Source: Rhodospirillales bacterium (GTDB lineage: Bacteria > Pseudomonadota > Alphaproteobacteria > Rhodospirillales > Casp-alpha2). From it: a stretch of DNA of 64,000 bases. The stretch is from NCBI GenBank assembly GCA_017644185.1, contig JAEPMA010000004.1:124001-188000 (forward strand), written 5' to 3'. Below the pieces are notes generated by a model. It saw nothing but the letters and a program-made list of their open reading frames with translations. It had not been told where the DNA came from and made no database searches. The position numbers and the translations under genes are program-made. Below are positions 48,182-57,307 of the stretch, one piece after another; positions within the stretch are counted from its first letter, which is position 1, and the number at the start of each line of letters is the position of its first letter.

Positions 48182-48313
48182 GGTTATCTCCTCTTCCCTA
48201 GTTTGTTTGCGATGGAGGTTAGGTCAGCGCGCCCGAACGCTCAAGCTCGGCTTGAGCTGCGCTTGCGGAAGAGACCCCGCTCGTAAAGAATACGCGCGAA
48301 TTGGGAGAGGTAT

Positions 48314-48733
48314 ATGTTTTCAAGGATATTGGAGTTGATCGGTCTCGGTGGGCCGGAGCATGACGCCCGCATTCTGACACGCGATGCACGCGCCATGATC
48401 GATATGGTCTATGGTCAGCACGGCGCTGATTCACTCGCCAAGATCGCCAATGAGACAAAATATCAGATCGACGATGTTCACAAGCGCGGCCTGAACGACC
48501 CGCAGTTCTATCAGCGTGGTGTCGAGGCGCTCACCGATCTTAACCGCGCCGCGCGTAACCGGCGCGACAACATCGCATGGTCCGGCATTACCCTCGCCAT
48601 CATCTATATTAAATCGGAAATACTGGGCGAACTGGCCTTACCGGCCAAGAACGCCATCGACGGTTTTATCGAAAAATGGGCGCACACCCTCGAAGAAGAT
48701 GGCGGGAGCGAAGAACCTACTTCTGAACCGTGA
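48314..48733 (+). CDS. Hypothetical helical protein
   Basis: 139 residues, with GGGAGAGG 5 nt before the ATG. Mostly helical; a less polar segment (about 87-106, IAWSGITLAIIYIKSEIL) could lie in a membrane. The C terminus is acidic. I do not recognise the family. Its end overlaps that of the small leftward gene by 17 nt. Confidence 0.7.
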   Translation: MFSRILELIGLGGPEHDARILTRDARAMIDMVYGQHGADSLAKIANETKYQIDDVHKRGLNDPQFYQRGVEALTDLNRAARNRRDNIAWSGITLAIIYIKSEILGELALPAKNAIDGFIEKWAHTLEEDGGSEEPTSEP

Positions 48734-48905
48734 GCGGTGCCACCGGCGTATCGGTCGCACTGATCAGGCCATCCTGGGCAGTCGCAAAAAAGACCACTGT
48801 GATCAGAAGGAAAAGAACGGCAACGCCGACCCTCAGCATGGCGCCTAGTCTGTCCCAAGGGCCTGCCTCGGCATAGGCGCGCTGGCTTTCTGCGATATCG
48901 GTCAT
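48717..48905 (-). CDS. Small single-span membrane protein
   Basis: 62 residues with one transmembrane segment (about 22-43, GAMLRVGVAVLFLLITVVFF). GGAG is 8 nt before the ATG. Tail-to-tail with the 139-residue gene. No family recognised; the call rests on the ribosome site and the segment. Confidence 0.55.
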   Translation of the reverse strand: MTDIAESQRAYAEAGPWDRLGAMLRVGVAVLFLLITVVFFATAQDGLISATDTPVAPLTVQK

Positions 48906-49086
48906 TTTCTACTCCGTCACGAAATCGGCTTCAGAAACGATTAAGCGCTGCCATTAAGGCCAAAAAAGGGCAAAGGAAAGGTTAATTCGCTGCAATGCGA
49001 AAAACTTTTTAACGTTTTGAATCAATCCGCTGCCGGAAAGTTCAGAAAATCCCCCCATTCCGGCCGTTGCCGCGGCAGTGGCCATG

Positions 49087-50148
49087 TCAGCCATCCCGCC
49101 AGGCCTGGAATCGAGGTGCGATCTTCGGGCCGAATTCCGCCCAGAACCCACTATCGATTTGCAGCGAATCATGAAAATGGCGGCGCGCTGTCGGGAGGTC
49201 GTCGCGTATGTTTGCGGGCATGGCGTCGAAACCGCTTTTCCTGGCGGGACCGAACCACAGGCGTGCCGATAACTGTACCAGCCGCTCAGGGTCGGTCGCG
49301 AAACTGACGAACCGCTGCGCATCAACCATACGGTCCTGGCCACTCGGGATCGCCCAATAGGTTGCACGCCATAACTGATTTGATTGCATCAGTTTCACCG
49401 GGCGCCGGGCCCCTTGCCGGGGGCGAAGGAACCGCGCCGCATAAGCGGTGGTCATAACGACACGGCCGTCATTGAGAAACTGCTCGGGCTCGTCACCGCC
49501 ACGCCAGAAAACGGCGGCCGCGCGCACACGGTCGAGGACGGCCAGCGCTTGGTCGACACCACCCGGTTTACGCAAGATGTCATAGACATCCGAGGGCGGA
49601 ATGCCATCCGCCATCAGCGCAATCTCAAGATTGCCCTCCGCCTCCGCAAAAAGTCCGCGCTTTCCCGGGAAGGCGTTTAGGTCGAAGAAATCAGCCAAGG
49701 TTTGGGGCGGTCGGCCTTTGAAGACCGTCGCGTCGAAGGCAACCGCCTGCGTCCAGATCATTGAACCGACCCCACAAGGATGGAGCGTTCCCTCCAGAAA
49801 GTCCTCTGATGCCGCTTTCCCCAGCAATAGTTCCGGATCGAGCTTTTCAAACACGCCTTCCGCGCATCCCTCCGTCAAAGGCGCACGTTCCATATCGACG
49901 ACGTTCCAGCCGGCTTTCCCATCCATCAGAGGAAAATAGTTACTACCGTGATGGTGGATACGGATACCAATCCCCGTAGCGCGGCTGAAAGGCTTGAAGA
50001 TGGCCTCCTGCATTGCCTCGCCGTATACCCCGCCCCAGGTGGCGACAGTGATTTCTTGGGCCAACGCCACGCCACGCATCGGCGATGCGGCGCACGCGAC
50101 CAGGATAAAGAATGCAAAAATCAGCCGATAAAAGAATGCGCGGGACAT
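49087..50148 (-). CDS. Extracellular solute-binding protein (PotD/family 1-like)
   Basis: 353 residues. Signal peptide with both a lipobox-like LVAC and an AxA-Q site (VALAQE). EITVATWGGVYGEAMQEAIFKPFSRATGIGI is the standard start of spermidine/putrescine-type binding proteins. No permease or ATPase gene is adjacent, so it is an orphan component. Confidence 0.85.
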   Translation of the reverse strand: MSRAFFYRLIFAFFILVACAASPMRGVALAQEITVATWGGVYGEAMQEAIFKPFSRATGIGIRIHHHGSNYFPLMDGKAGWNVVDMERAPLTEGCAEGVFEKLDPELLLGKAASEDFLEGTLHPCGVGSMIWTQAVAFDATVFKGRPPQTLADFFDLNAFPGKRGLFAEAEGNLEIALMADGIPPSDVYDILRKPGGVDQALAVLDRVRAAAVFWRGGDEPEQFLNDGRVVMTTAYAARFLRPRQGARRPVKLMQSNQLWRATYWAIPSGQDRMVDAQRFVSFATDPERLVQLSARLWFGPARKSGFDAMPANIRDDLPTARRHFHDSLQIDSGFWAEFGPKIAPRFQAWRDG

Positions 50149-50211
50149 GTTCCGGCATGATACGACAACACGACTAGGCGGGGGAAACGAAAACCTGGGT
50201 CCGAAAACGAA

Positions 50212-50244
50212 AACGCCCCCGGCGTTTTAGGCGCCGGAGGCGTT
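50212..50244 (-). terminator. Intrinsic terminator of the 27-residue peptide gene
   Basis: Arms AACGCCCCCGGCG and CGCCGGAGGCGTT (one mismatch) with loop TTTTAGG; the minus strand continues TTTTCGTTTTCGG. It starts 21 nt after the peptide stop and faces the solute-binding gene. Confidence 0.8.
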
Positions 50245-50264
50245 GGATACGTTGTCGTCCATGA

Positions 50265-50348
50265 TCAGGACATCAGGTAGGAATAATTGGCGAGAAAAGC
50301 GATCCCCACCATTGCGCCGATCAGGATACCGTCGATTGCGCGTTCCAT
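50265..50348 (-). CDS. 27-residue single-span membrane peptide
   Basis: Begins MERAIDGILIGAMVG and ends NYSYLMS: one hydrophobic span with a charged N terminus. AAGGAG lies 8 nt before the ATG at 50346-50348, and a terminator lies just downstream, so the frame has a complete ribosome site, stop and end signal. A divergent LysR gene starts 122 nt away behind an AT-rich region containing TATAAT on the minus strand. I do not recognise it; small subunits of respiratory complexes have such a form, but that is not evidence of function. Confidence 0.65.
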   Translation of the reverse strand: MERAIDGILIGAMVGIAFLANYSYLMS

Positions 50349-50469
50349 TGGTCTTGCTCCTTCTATTGCGGCCGCCTTCGTTGCGGTCGGGAGGAATCTA
50401 GGCCTGGCGATAAATTCATTCAAACGATATTTATTTGTTATTATATTTAGACTAACTTAATTTATATCC

Positions 50470-51345
50470 ATGAATATTCAGCACCTGAAAACCCTGATCG
50501 CCATCCACGATCGTCACAGTTTCGCCGACGCCGCCGAGGCTCTTTACCTGACCCCGGCGGCGGTATCACAGCAGATGCGTAACCTCGAGGAAGAGCTTCA
50601 GGTCCCTCTGTTCGACCGAACGACGCGGCCGCCCCGGCTGAATGCGCATGGGTCTCATATTGTGGAACAGGCGCGCGACGTTCTGGAGCGCTTCAACGCG
50701 CTGGCAGACATGGCGCGCTCACCGGGTGAAATCGCGGGCACACTGATCATCGGTTCAGCCACGGGGATTACCAGTTCCCTTGTACCGCGCGCGTTAGGCG
50801 CATTGCGCGAACGCCACCCGCGCCTTCAGATCCGGATCGAAGAGGGTTTGACGAACGACCTAATCAGCCGGGTCCGGCGGCGCGAGCTCGACGGCGCACT
50901 GATCACCGAGCCATTAATCCCGGAGCCGGATCTGCAAATGCTGCCGATCACCACCGAACCGCTTGTCGTGGTCGCGCCAAAGTCAGTGGAAGAGCGGGGC
51001 TGGAAAAACGTTTTGACGGCACGACCGTTTCTGCGCCTCAACCGAAAGTCCGGCGTCGGCGCGCTGATTGATGTCACCATCAGGACTTCCGGGGTGGCCG
51101 TCACCGAAGCCATGGAACTGGATAGTTCCGAATCCATCGTCGGTCTGGTCATGGCCGGTCTTGGTGTCGGCGTAGTCCCCAGTGGTCGGCTGCGCGGTGA
51201 AAATCTCGATAAACTAAGGACGATTCCGTTCGGAACACCGCCCGTCCGCCGCAAAGTTGTCTTGATCGAACGAAACAATAATCAGGGTTCCGATCTGGCG
51301 GCGATCTTTTATCAGGAATTGCTCTCCTTGACGGGTGGCGATTAA
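50470..51345 (+). CDS. LysR-family transcriptional regulator
   Basis: 291 residues. The HTH is [36 protein letters not shown]; the effector domain starts GTLIIGSATGITSSLVPRALGAL. AT-rich 60-nt region precedes the ATG. It is divergent from the 27-residue peptide, a likely target, and followed by the PAS gene. Confidence 0.92.
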   Translation: MNIQHLKTLIAIHDRHSFADAAEALYLTPAAVSQQMRNLEEELQVPLFDRTTRPPRLNAHGSHIVEQARDVLERFNALADMARSPGEIAGTLIIGSATGITSSLVPRALGALRERHPRLQIRIEEGLTNDLISRVRRRELDGALITEPLIPEPDLQMLPITTEPLVVVAPKSVEERGWKNVLTARPFLRLNRKSGVGALIDVTIRTSGVAVTEAMELDSSESIVGLVMAGLGVGVVPSGRLRGENLDKLRTIPFGTPPVRRKVVLIERNNNQGSDLAAIFYQELLSLTGGD

Positions 51346-51382
51346 GCTATCGGTTATAACGATAACGACATCCGAGCTCGAC

Positions 51383-51907
51383 ATGAGTTACAGGCAGTGG
51401 GAGATTGCCGCGACCGAATTGTCCGACACGCAAAGGGCTGGGCTTGAATACTGGCGAAGCCTACCTGCCCACGCGGACACCGGGATGCCGCTTTCATCAA
51501 GCTTCGAGCTATTGCGCGTCCCCGCGCCCATCTTGCCGACAACGCATGTGGTCGATGTCATCGACGATGGTCGCGCGTTTCGTTACCGATTCTGGGGCAG
51601 CGGTTTTCGCGCGTATCTCGGCTATGACGGGACTGGCATGTCGACGGACGACCTTCACCCAGATGAAATTCGCGAACCGGTTCGCCAAGCATATCTTGAT
51701 GTCGTCAACGCTCGAAAACCTCTCGCCATGCTCTCCGAATTCGAACGGGGCGGCCATCGTCCACGTCAGGGCTTCCAACGGTTCATCAGGTTCCCTCTCG
51801 CCGATGCCGACGGCAACGTCGGTCAGGTCGTTTCGCTGGTCGAGTTCCTGATGGACTATTACGAGGCTCAGGAGCTACTCGACGCCATCAATCGCGACGG
51901 CGAATGA
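51383..51907 (+). CDS. PAS-domain protein
   Basis: 174 residues from the ATG at 51383; a GTG at 51335 would overlap lysR and give 190. A single PAS-like fold (THVVDVIDDGRAFRYRFWGSGFRAYLGYD ... FPLADADGNVGQVVSLVEF) with no output domain, like the PAS_5 family of alphaproteobacteria. The ligand is unknown. Confidence 0.75.
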   Translation: MSYRQWEIAATELSDTQRAGLEYWRSLPAHADTGMPLSSSFELLRVPAPILPTTHVVDVIDDGRAFRYRFWGSGFRAYLGYDGTGMSTDDLHPDEIREPVRQAYLDVVNARKPLAMLSEFERGGHRPRQGFQRFIRFPLADADGNVGQVVSLVEFLMDYYEAQELLDAINRDGE

Positions 51908-51983
51908 TTCCGGGACCGGTTTGTCGCACGGCTGAGTTCATGCCACCTTGTCACCGAACCTCGAAAGTGAACGCGGCGTCGGC

Positions 51984-54254
51984 ATGAATGCACCTTCAAA
52001 AGCGCAACAAGAGTTGGACTCTCATTACGCGCAGCTGCGCACTGCCATCGATGCCCGAAACCCCCAACGATCCGCAACACACCTCAAGGGGATGTTCGAT
52101 CTTCTGCCCAAGCACCCCGATCACGTCGCGGCTCTCCTCAGAGACCTATTTGCGAACGGGTTGGGGCTGCAGGATTACGTCAACATCCTGACCGTCTACA
52201 AAAGCACCTACCCGGAAGACCCGACCGGGTACTTGATGGCGATGGGCCTGTTAAGGGAACAGGGCGCGCTGGATCAGGTGAGGTTGATTTGGCAGGAAGC
52301 CTGCGCCAAGGCCTCGCATGGATTTCATTTTCAGCCGGCGGTTCAGGCCAGCGTATTCGATGCCGAAAATGGCCAACACTTCACGGCGGTAAGCACATCG
52401 GGATTGGGCGTCAAGTTAAAGGGCGCGCTCGGGTCTTTCATTTCCAATGCTTCTCGCGAGCCGGATGGATTGGATTCACTCCCGGCAACGAGCGGGCCGG
52501 CGGTCGAAACCTGTTCACCAGACCCCTTGGACACAGGGGCGGCAACATTCAACGGAATAATCACCGGCTTCCACACCCCGACAAATTACTATTTTCGTTA
52601 TGGCATGACGCCGGACAACCTTGACGGGACAACCGAACGCCGCAATGTCCCGGGACCGGTCAATGGCCGCGTGATGGACACCGGCGACAATCTGTTCAAA
52701 CGGATTACGGCGTACGCAGCGCGCGTCACATTCGGACACCCGGAACCCAAGCCTGGCACGGATACCGACATAACGGCGCTGCTCGAATGGCCATTCGGCA
52801 AGGATCGGAACCACAGAAACGGTATCGGGATCATCGACCTGGTGGTGGGATGGAAATCGGCCGCCCACGACAGACCGAGGGCCACCCCACCGGGGACTGC
52901 GGCAACTTTCCCGACCGAGGAATACCCCGGCGAAGGCATCGATCTTCGTGACTGCGTTTTCTCGGTCACCTATCGATGTGACGCTTTCGATCAGCGGCAG
53001 TTTCGGCCGGTCGCGTGGATCCACGGCCGCACCGGCACCGCCGTCTTACCGGACCAGTATGACGATCTCGCGGCATGGGCCTGCACGCATCACAGTCAGG
53101 ACGCGCATTTACTCAGTGACGGCAAATGGCAGAGGATGACGTTCCACCTTCCCGCACATTCCCTGGATTGGAGTTTCTGCGGATCGAACACGGAAGAGAT
53201 GGGGGACACCATGGCGCGCTACACTTACGCGCCGATTCAAAACCTGCAGCGCAACAACACGTCCGGCAACATCTGCCTGGCATTCATTGGAGAGAAAGAA
53301 CTCGAAACACCCGAGGGAGATATCGAGCTGGCCTCGCTTGAGCTCACCTACAGAAGTCGCTCCCTCCTCGCTCCCGGTCAGGGAAGTGTTTATGCGGGCG
53401 ACGCCGCCACCCACCGGAGCGACCCGTCTTTTCTGACAGACGGTAGTATCGGGATACCTTCCCAATACTGGATCGACGACTTTGAGGAGACAAAAGGCTG
53501 TGCGTTGACCTGGAAGCTCCGAACATCATCCGAAATCGACTGCGTCAAACTGCATCAGAACCCACTGGCGCCCGCGGACCGAATCGAGATTTCATTTTCT
53601 TCCGACGGCATAACGTTCGCACCCGTTTGGTCCGGCGCTCTCGACAACGTCCCGGACGACCCTTCCGCATGGGGTGATCTGGCGGCGAATGGCGAAGGCT
53701 CGGGTCTTTGTAAAATTATCGTGTTCGACGCACCGACACATACCGCATTCATGCGTGTTCGAATACTCTCATCTCATCGCTGCGGCATCGTCGGACTGGA
53801 TGCGGTCGAGGTTTTCTCGAACAACTTTGAACCCATGCCCGATGGCGCACCGGTCACTTTATCTGAACTCGTGAACGACCTTCCCATGGGCGCAACCGTG
53901 TTTGCGCAACTCGTTGCCGAAAATACGGACGGCATATTTTCCGGTGAGGTCGTATCGGTTACGTTGCCCGACAACAGTGCGCCACAGATCCTAGGCGCGA
54001 ATATCTTGCCTGAGAAAGACGGGGGTCTTCGTCTGAAAATCAGAACCCGTGCCGCCGGTTCGACAACGCGCCTCGAAGCCAGACTACAGGGTTCAGAAAA
54101 AGATCTTCTCGCGAAATCTTCAACCAACGTCGGCAAATGGGATGCGCCTCGCGATACCGTTATTCATCTCCCATCCCACGCCGATGCGGTACAGGTTCAA
54201 ATCAAACTGACAAGTTCGGCCGGCGAGGACACTCTGCAGCTCTCTCTTTCCTAG
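51984..54254 (+). CDS. Large helical/beta-sandwich protein of unknown function
   Basis: 756 residues from the ATG at 51984 (a TTG at 51948 is possible). No signal peptide. Residues about 5-120 look like TPR-type helices (LRTAIDARNPQRSATHLKGMF). Residues about 130-470 form a beta-rich part, 480-640 resemble a discoidin/F5-8C module (SEIDCVKLHQNP ... MRVRILSSHRCGIVGLDAVEVF), and the rest looks fibronectin-III-like. I do not recognise the family. It sits between a PAS protein and an aminotransferase. A lectin-like or surface role is only a guess. Confidence 0.75.
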   Translation: MNAPSKAQQELDSHYAQLRTAIDARNPQRSATHLKGMFDLLPKHPDHVAALLRDLFANGLGLQDYVNILTVYKSTYPEDPTGYLMAMGLLREQGALDQVRLIWQEACAKASHGFHFQPAVQASVFDAENGQHFTAVSTSGLGVKLKGALGSFISNASREPDGLDSLPATSGPAVETCSPDPLDTGAATFNGIITGFHTPTNYYFRYGMTPDNLDGTTERRNVPGPVNGRVMDTGDNLFKRITAYAARVTFGHPEPKPGTDTDITALLEWPFGKDRNHRNGIGIIDLVVGWKSAAHDRPRATPPGTAATFPTEEYPGEGIDLRDCVFSVTYRCDAFDQRQFRPVAWIHGRTGTAVLPDQYDDLAAWACTHHSQDAHLLSDGKWQRMTFHLPAHSLDWSFCGSNTEEMGDTMARYTYAPIQNLQRNNTSGNICLAFIGEKELETPEGDIELASLELTYRSRSLLAPGQGSVYAGDAATHRSDPSFLTDGSIGIPSQYWIDDFEETKGCALTWKLRTSSEIDCVKLHQNPLAPADRIEISFSSDGITFAPVWSGALDNVPDDPSAWGDLAANGEGSGLCKIIVFDAPTHTAFMRVRILSSHRCGIVGLDAVEVFSNNFEPMPDGAPVTLSELVNDLPMGATVFAQLVAENTDGIFSGEVVSVTLPDNSAPQILGANILPEKDGGLRLKIRTRAAGSTTRLEARLQGSEKDLLAKSSTNVGKWDAPRDTVIHLPSHADAVQVQIKLTSSAGEDTLQLSLS

Positions 54255-54325
54255 GCCGCCTTGCCCATCGGCTTGTTTGGCGCTTTGATGCGCTTTGTTT
54301 CAAATAGACCAGAAGGATCAGATTT

Positions 54326-55588
54326 ATGTCGCCGCAACAGAAGATCATCGAACGCGCAGCGCAGGTTATGCCCGGCGGTGGATTCGGCAATTTCGACGCC
54401 GAGGTTTTCATCGAACGTGGTGAGGGCGCGCATGTCTGGGATGCGGACGGCAACGAGTACATCGACTATCTGATCGGCTCCGGGCCGATGGTTCTGGGTC
54501 ATGGTCACCCGGAGGTTCTCGACGCGGTACAAAGCCAATTAGGGAAGGGGATGACATTCTTCGCCAACAACCCCCTCGGCGTCGAACTTGCGGAGGAAAT
54601 TTGCAACGCCGTTGCGTGCGCGGAGCAGGTACGGTTCGTTTCCACCGGATCGGAAGCCGACATGTACGCCATGCGTCTTGCCCGCGCCGCAACCGGCCGC
54701 GACAAGATCATCAAATTCGAAGGTGGCTATCACGGGATGTCGTCGGAAGCACAAATGAGCCTGGCCCCGGAACGGCCGGGCAATTTCCCGCAGGCCGTTC
54801 CCGATTCCGCCGGCATTCCGTCCGCCGTCGCGGAACAGATGTTGATCGCCCCCTACAACGACGTCGATTTCGCGAGATCGCTCGCCGATGAACATGCGGG
54901 CGAAGTTGCCGCAATCATCGTAGAGCCGCTGCAACGGATTATCCCGCCAGCCCCCGGCTTCCTCCAGGCGCTTCGCGATCTCTGTACCGAGAAAGGTCTT
55001 CTATTGATCTTCGACGAGGTCGTGACCGGCTTCCGCCTCGCCTACGGCGGCGCGCAGGAATACTACGGTGTCGTCCCAGATATCTGCACGCTTGGCAAAA
55101 TTATCGGTGGCGGCTTCCCTCTCGCAGCGATCGCTGGCAAGGCGGACGTCATGAAGCACTTCGACAAAGGGAAAGCCGGCAATGGCGGGTTCCTTATGCA
55201 GATCGGCACTCTTAGCGGCAATCCGATTGCTGCAGCGGCTGGCTTAAAGACGATGGAGATTCTCCGCCGCCCCGGTCAGTACGAGAAGTTGTTCAGCAAT
55301 GGCGAGACGATCATGAAGGCGATGAACGAACACCTGTCCGCCGCTGGCCACGCGCATGCAGTTTCCGGGACGCCCCCGATGTTCGACGTCGTCTTCACCG
55401 ATAAGCCCATCGTCAACTACCGCGACGTTCTGAACAGCAACCACGACAAGGTCGTGTCGTTTAATAAAGTGTTGCGCGCACGCAAGATCCTTAAATCCGC
55501 AGGGAAAACCTACATTTCGCTCGCGTTGACCGAGGATGACCTGTCGCAAACCATCGACGCGATCGCCGAGGCCGCCGCAGCCATTTAA
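54326..55588 (+). CDS. Class III aminotransferase, GSA-aminomutase-like
   Basis: 420 residues. GAHVWDADGNEYIDYLIGSGPMVLGHGHPEV is the family start; the metal-free PLP Asp is in LLLIFDEVVTGFR and the Schiff-base Lys in TLGKIIGGGFPLAA. It resembles glutamate-1-semialdehyde 2,1-aminomutase, but heme genes are absent here, so an amino-sugar or omega-amino substrate is equally possible. 71 nt after the 756-residue gene, same direction. Confidence 0.88.
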   Translation: MSPQQKIIERAAQVMPGGGFGNFDAEVFIERGEGAHVWDADGNEYIDYLIGSGPMVLGHGHPEVLDAVQSQLGKGMTFFANNPLGVELAEEICNAVACAEQVRFVSTGSEADMYAMRLARAATGRDKIIKFEGGYHGMSSEAQMSLAPERPGNFPQAVPDSAGIPSAVAEQMLIAPYNDVDFARSLADEHAGEVAAIIVEPLQRIIPPAPGFLQALRDLCTEKGLLLIFDEVVTGFRLAYGGAQEYYGVVPDICTLGKIIGGGFPLAAIAGKADVMKHFDKGKAGNGGFLMQIGTLSGNPIAAAAGLKTMEILRRPGQYEKLFSNGETIMKAMNEHLSAAGHAHAVSGTPPMFDVVFTDKPIVNYRDVLNSNHDKVVSFNKVLRARKILKSAGKTYISLALTEDDLSQTIDAIAEAAAAI

Positions 55589-55597
55589 TTTCCGAAT

Positions 55598-57121
55598 TTA
55601 CGTCAGACTATCCAGAAACCGTGCGGCATCGCGCCGTACGGTTTTTCTGCGCGCGTCATCCCAACTTGAGAGCGTTTTATACGGGAACGCCATTCTGGGA
55701 TTATCCGAGAGTGTCTCTTCGTTCCGCATCAGGAAATCCCAGTAAAGGTAATTGAAGGGGCAAGCCTCTTCGCCTTCTTTCTGTCGGACGTCATAGCGGC
55801 AGTTCCGGCAATAGTCCGACATCCGGTTGATGTAGGCGCCCGATGCGGCGTAAGGCTTGGACGCCAGCATGCCGCCATCGGCAAAAATCGCCATGCCGTG
55901 CGTATTGGGGAGTTCTACCCATTCGAACGCATCGGCATATACAGCCAGATACCACTCTTCGATCTCACGAGGGTGCACCCCGGCCAATAACGCGAAGTTC
56001 CCCGTCACCATCAATCGTTGAATGTGATGGGAATAGGCAAATCGTCGGGTATCCGAGATCGCACACTTCATGCAGTTCATATCGGTTTCGCCGGACCAAT
56101 AGAACCAGGGAATCCGCCGCTCAGCTTTCAGAACGTTCGTGTCCGCATAACCCGGCATATACGTCCAGTAGACCCCACGGACATACTCTCGCCAGCCCAG
56201 AATCTGACGAATGAAGCCTTCCGCCGCATTGATCGGCACACTGCCTTCCAGATACGCGGCCTCAGCGCGCTCGCAAACCTCCTTCGCCGTAATCAGACCG
56301 AGGTTGAGGGCGGGTGACAGAAGAGAGTGGAACAAGAATGCGTTTCCCTCCTTCATTGCATCCTGATAGTCGCCGAAACCAGGCAGCACCCGCTCGATGA
56401 ATTCGTCACACAGTTGAAGCGCCTGCTCTCGGGTGACCGGCCATCCGAAGTTTTCAAGCTCGCCGAAATTGTCGGGATATTCCTTCTCGATCAGCGCCAT
56501 CACCTCGCGCGTTGTCTCGTCGGGAGGGAATACACAACGAGTGGGGGGCTCCACATTCTTGGGGAGGCTTTTGCGGTTCTCAGGGTCAAAGTTCCACTTT
56601 CCCCCAACCGGTTCGCCATCCTTCATGAGCAGACCTGTCTCACGGCGAAGGTCGCGGTAAAAATACTCCATCCTTAATGCGCGCCGCTCGGCCGCCCATT
56701 CTTTAAACCGCGCGCGGGTAGCATAAAAACGATCGTCCTGGCGTACACCGGTCGGGATGGCGAGTTCGTTCGACCAAGTCATGATCTCTTCGAGAACGCG
56801 CCATTCACCGGGCTCCGTAACGACAATCCGATCCGGAGAGACGCCTTTGAGCGCTCGTTTCAACTCGCCGGTGAAGCTGCCCGTGTTTTCCGGATCGTCC
56901 AGGCGCGTGTAACGAACGTTTATGCCCTCCCGCCTCAATTCTTCGGCGAAGTGCCGCATCGCCGAGAGAACGAGAACAAGCTTCTGCTTGTGATGCGCCA
57001 CGTAAGTCGTTTCCCGGCGCACCTCGACCATCAAGACCTGATCGAGCGTCGGGTCCAGGTCGCGAAGTGACGAGATCGACCGGGTTAACTGGTCACCCAG
57101 GATTATTCTAAGTGTGCTCAT
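55598..57121 (-). CDS. FeS bacterial cryptochrome/photolyase
   Basis: 507 residues. N-terminal lumazine-domain start LRIILGDQLT, FAD domain (LPNTHGMAIFADGGMLASKPYAASGAYI), and four Cys in NCMKC, YCRNC and EACPF, the pattern of 4Fe-4S (6-4) photolyase/CryB proteins. It repairs UV lesions or senses light. Its ATG overlaps the DUF2256 stop by 4 nt. Confidence 0.94.
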   Translation of the reverse strand: MSTLRIILGDQLTRSISSLRDLDPTLDQVLMVEVRRETTYVAHHKQKLVLVLSAMRHFAEELRREGINVRYTRLDDPENTGSFTGELKRALKGVSPDRIVVTEPGEWRVLEEIMTWSNELAIPTGVRQDDRFYATRARFKEWAAERRALRMEYFYRDLRRETGLLMKDGEPVGGKWNFDPENRKSLPKNVEPPTRCVFPPDETTREVMALIEKEYPDNFGELENFGWPVTREQALQLCDEFIERVLPGFGDYQDAMKEGNAFLFHSLLSPALNLGLITAKEVCERAEAAYLEGSVPINAAEGFIRQILGWREYVRGVYWTYMPGYADTNVLKAERRIPWFYWSGETDMNCMKCAISDTRRFAYSHHIQRLMVTGNFALLAGVHPREIEEWYLAVYADAFEWVELPNTHGMAIFADGGMLASKPYAASGAYINRMSDYCRNCRYDVRQKEGEEACPFNYLYWDFLMRNEETLSDNPRMAFPYKTLSSWDDARRKTVRRDAARFLDSLT

Positions 57122-57276
57122 CGGATAAAAGCGTGTTTCGCCCGCCGCAAGTCTCCTTTACAGCGCTGAGAGCAGGTTTTTACCTCATGCCAGACATCGC
57201 GCCACTTTTTCCGCCACGCAAACGGTCGTCCGCACGAAAGACAGGTCTTGGTGGGAAGGTCGCTTTTTTTCCGCAT
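57118..57276 (-). CDS. DUF2256 small zinc-ribbon protein
   Basis: 52 residues from the ATG at 57274-57276. CLSCGRPFAWRKKW and CSQRCKGD form a CxxC-CxxxC knuckle. DUF2256 genes are often next to photolyase/cryptochrome genes, as here, and their 4-nt overlap couples them. The function is unknown. Confidence 0.85.
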   Translation of the reverse strand: MRKKSDLPTKTCLSCGRPFAWRKKWRDVWHEVKTCSQRCKGDLRRAKHAFIR

Positions 57277-57307
57277 ATGACTATTACGCAATATGCGGAA
57301 ATCCGGA

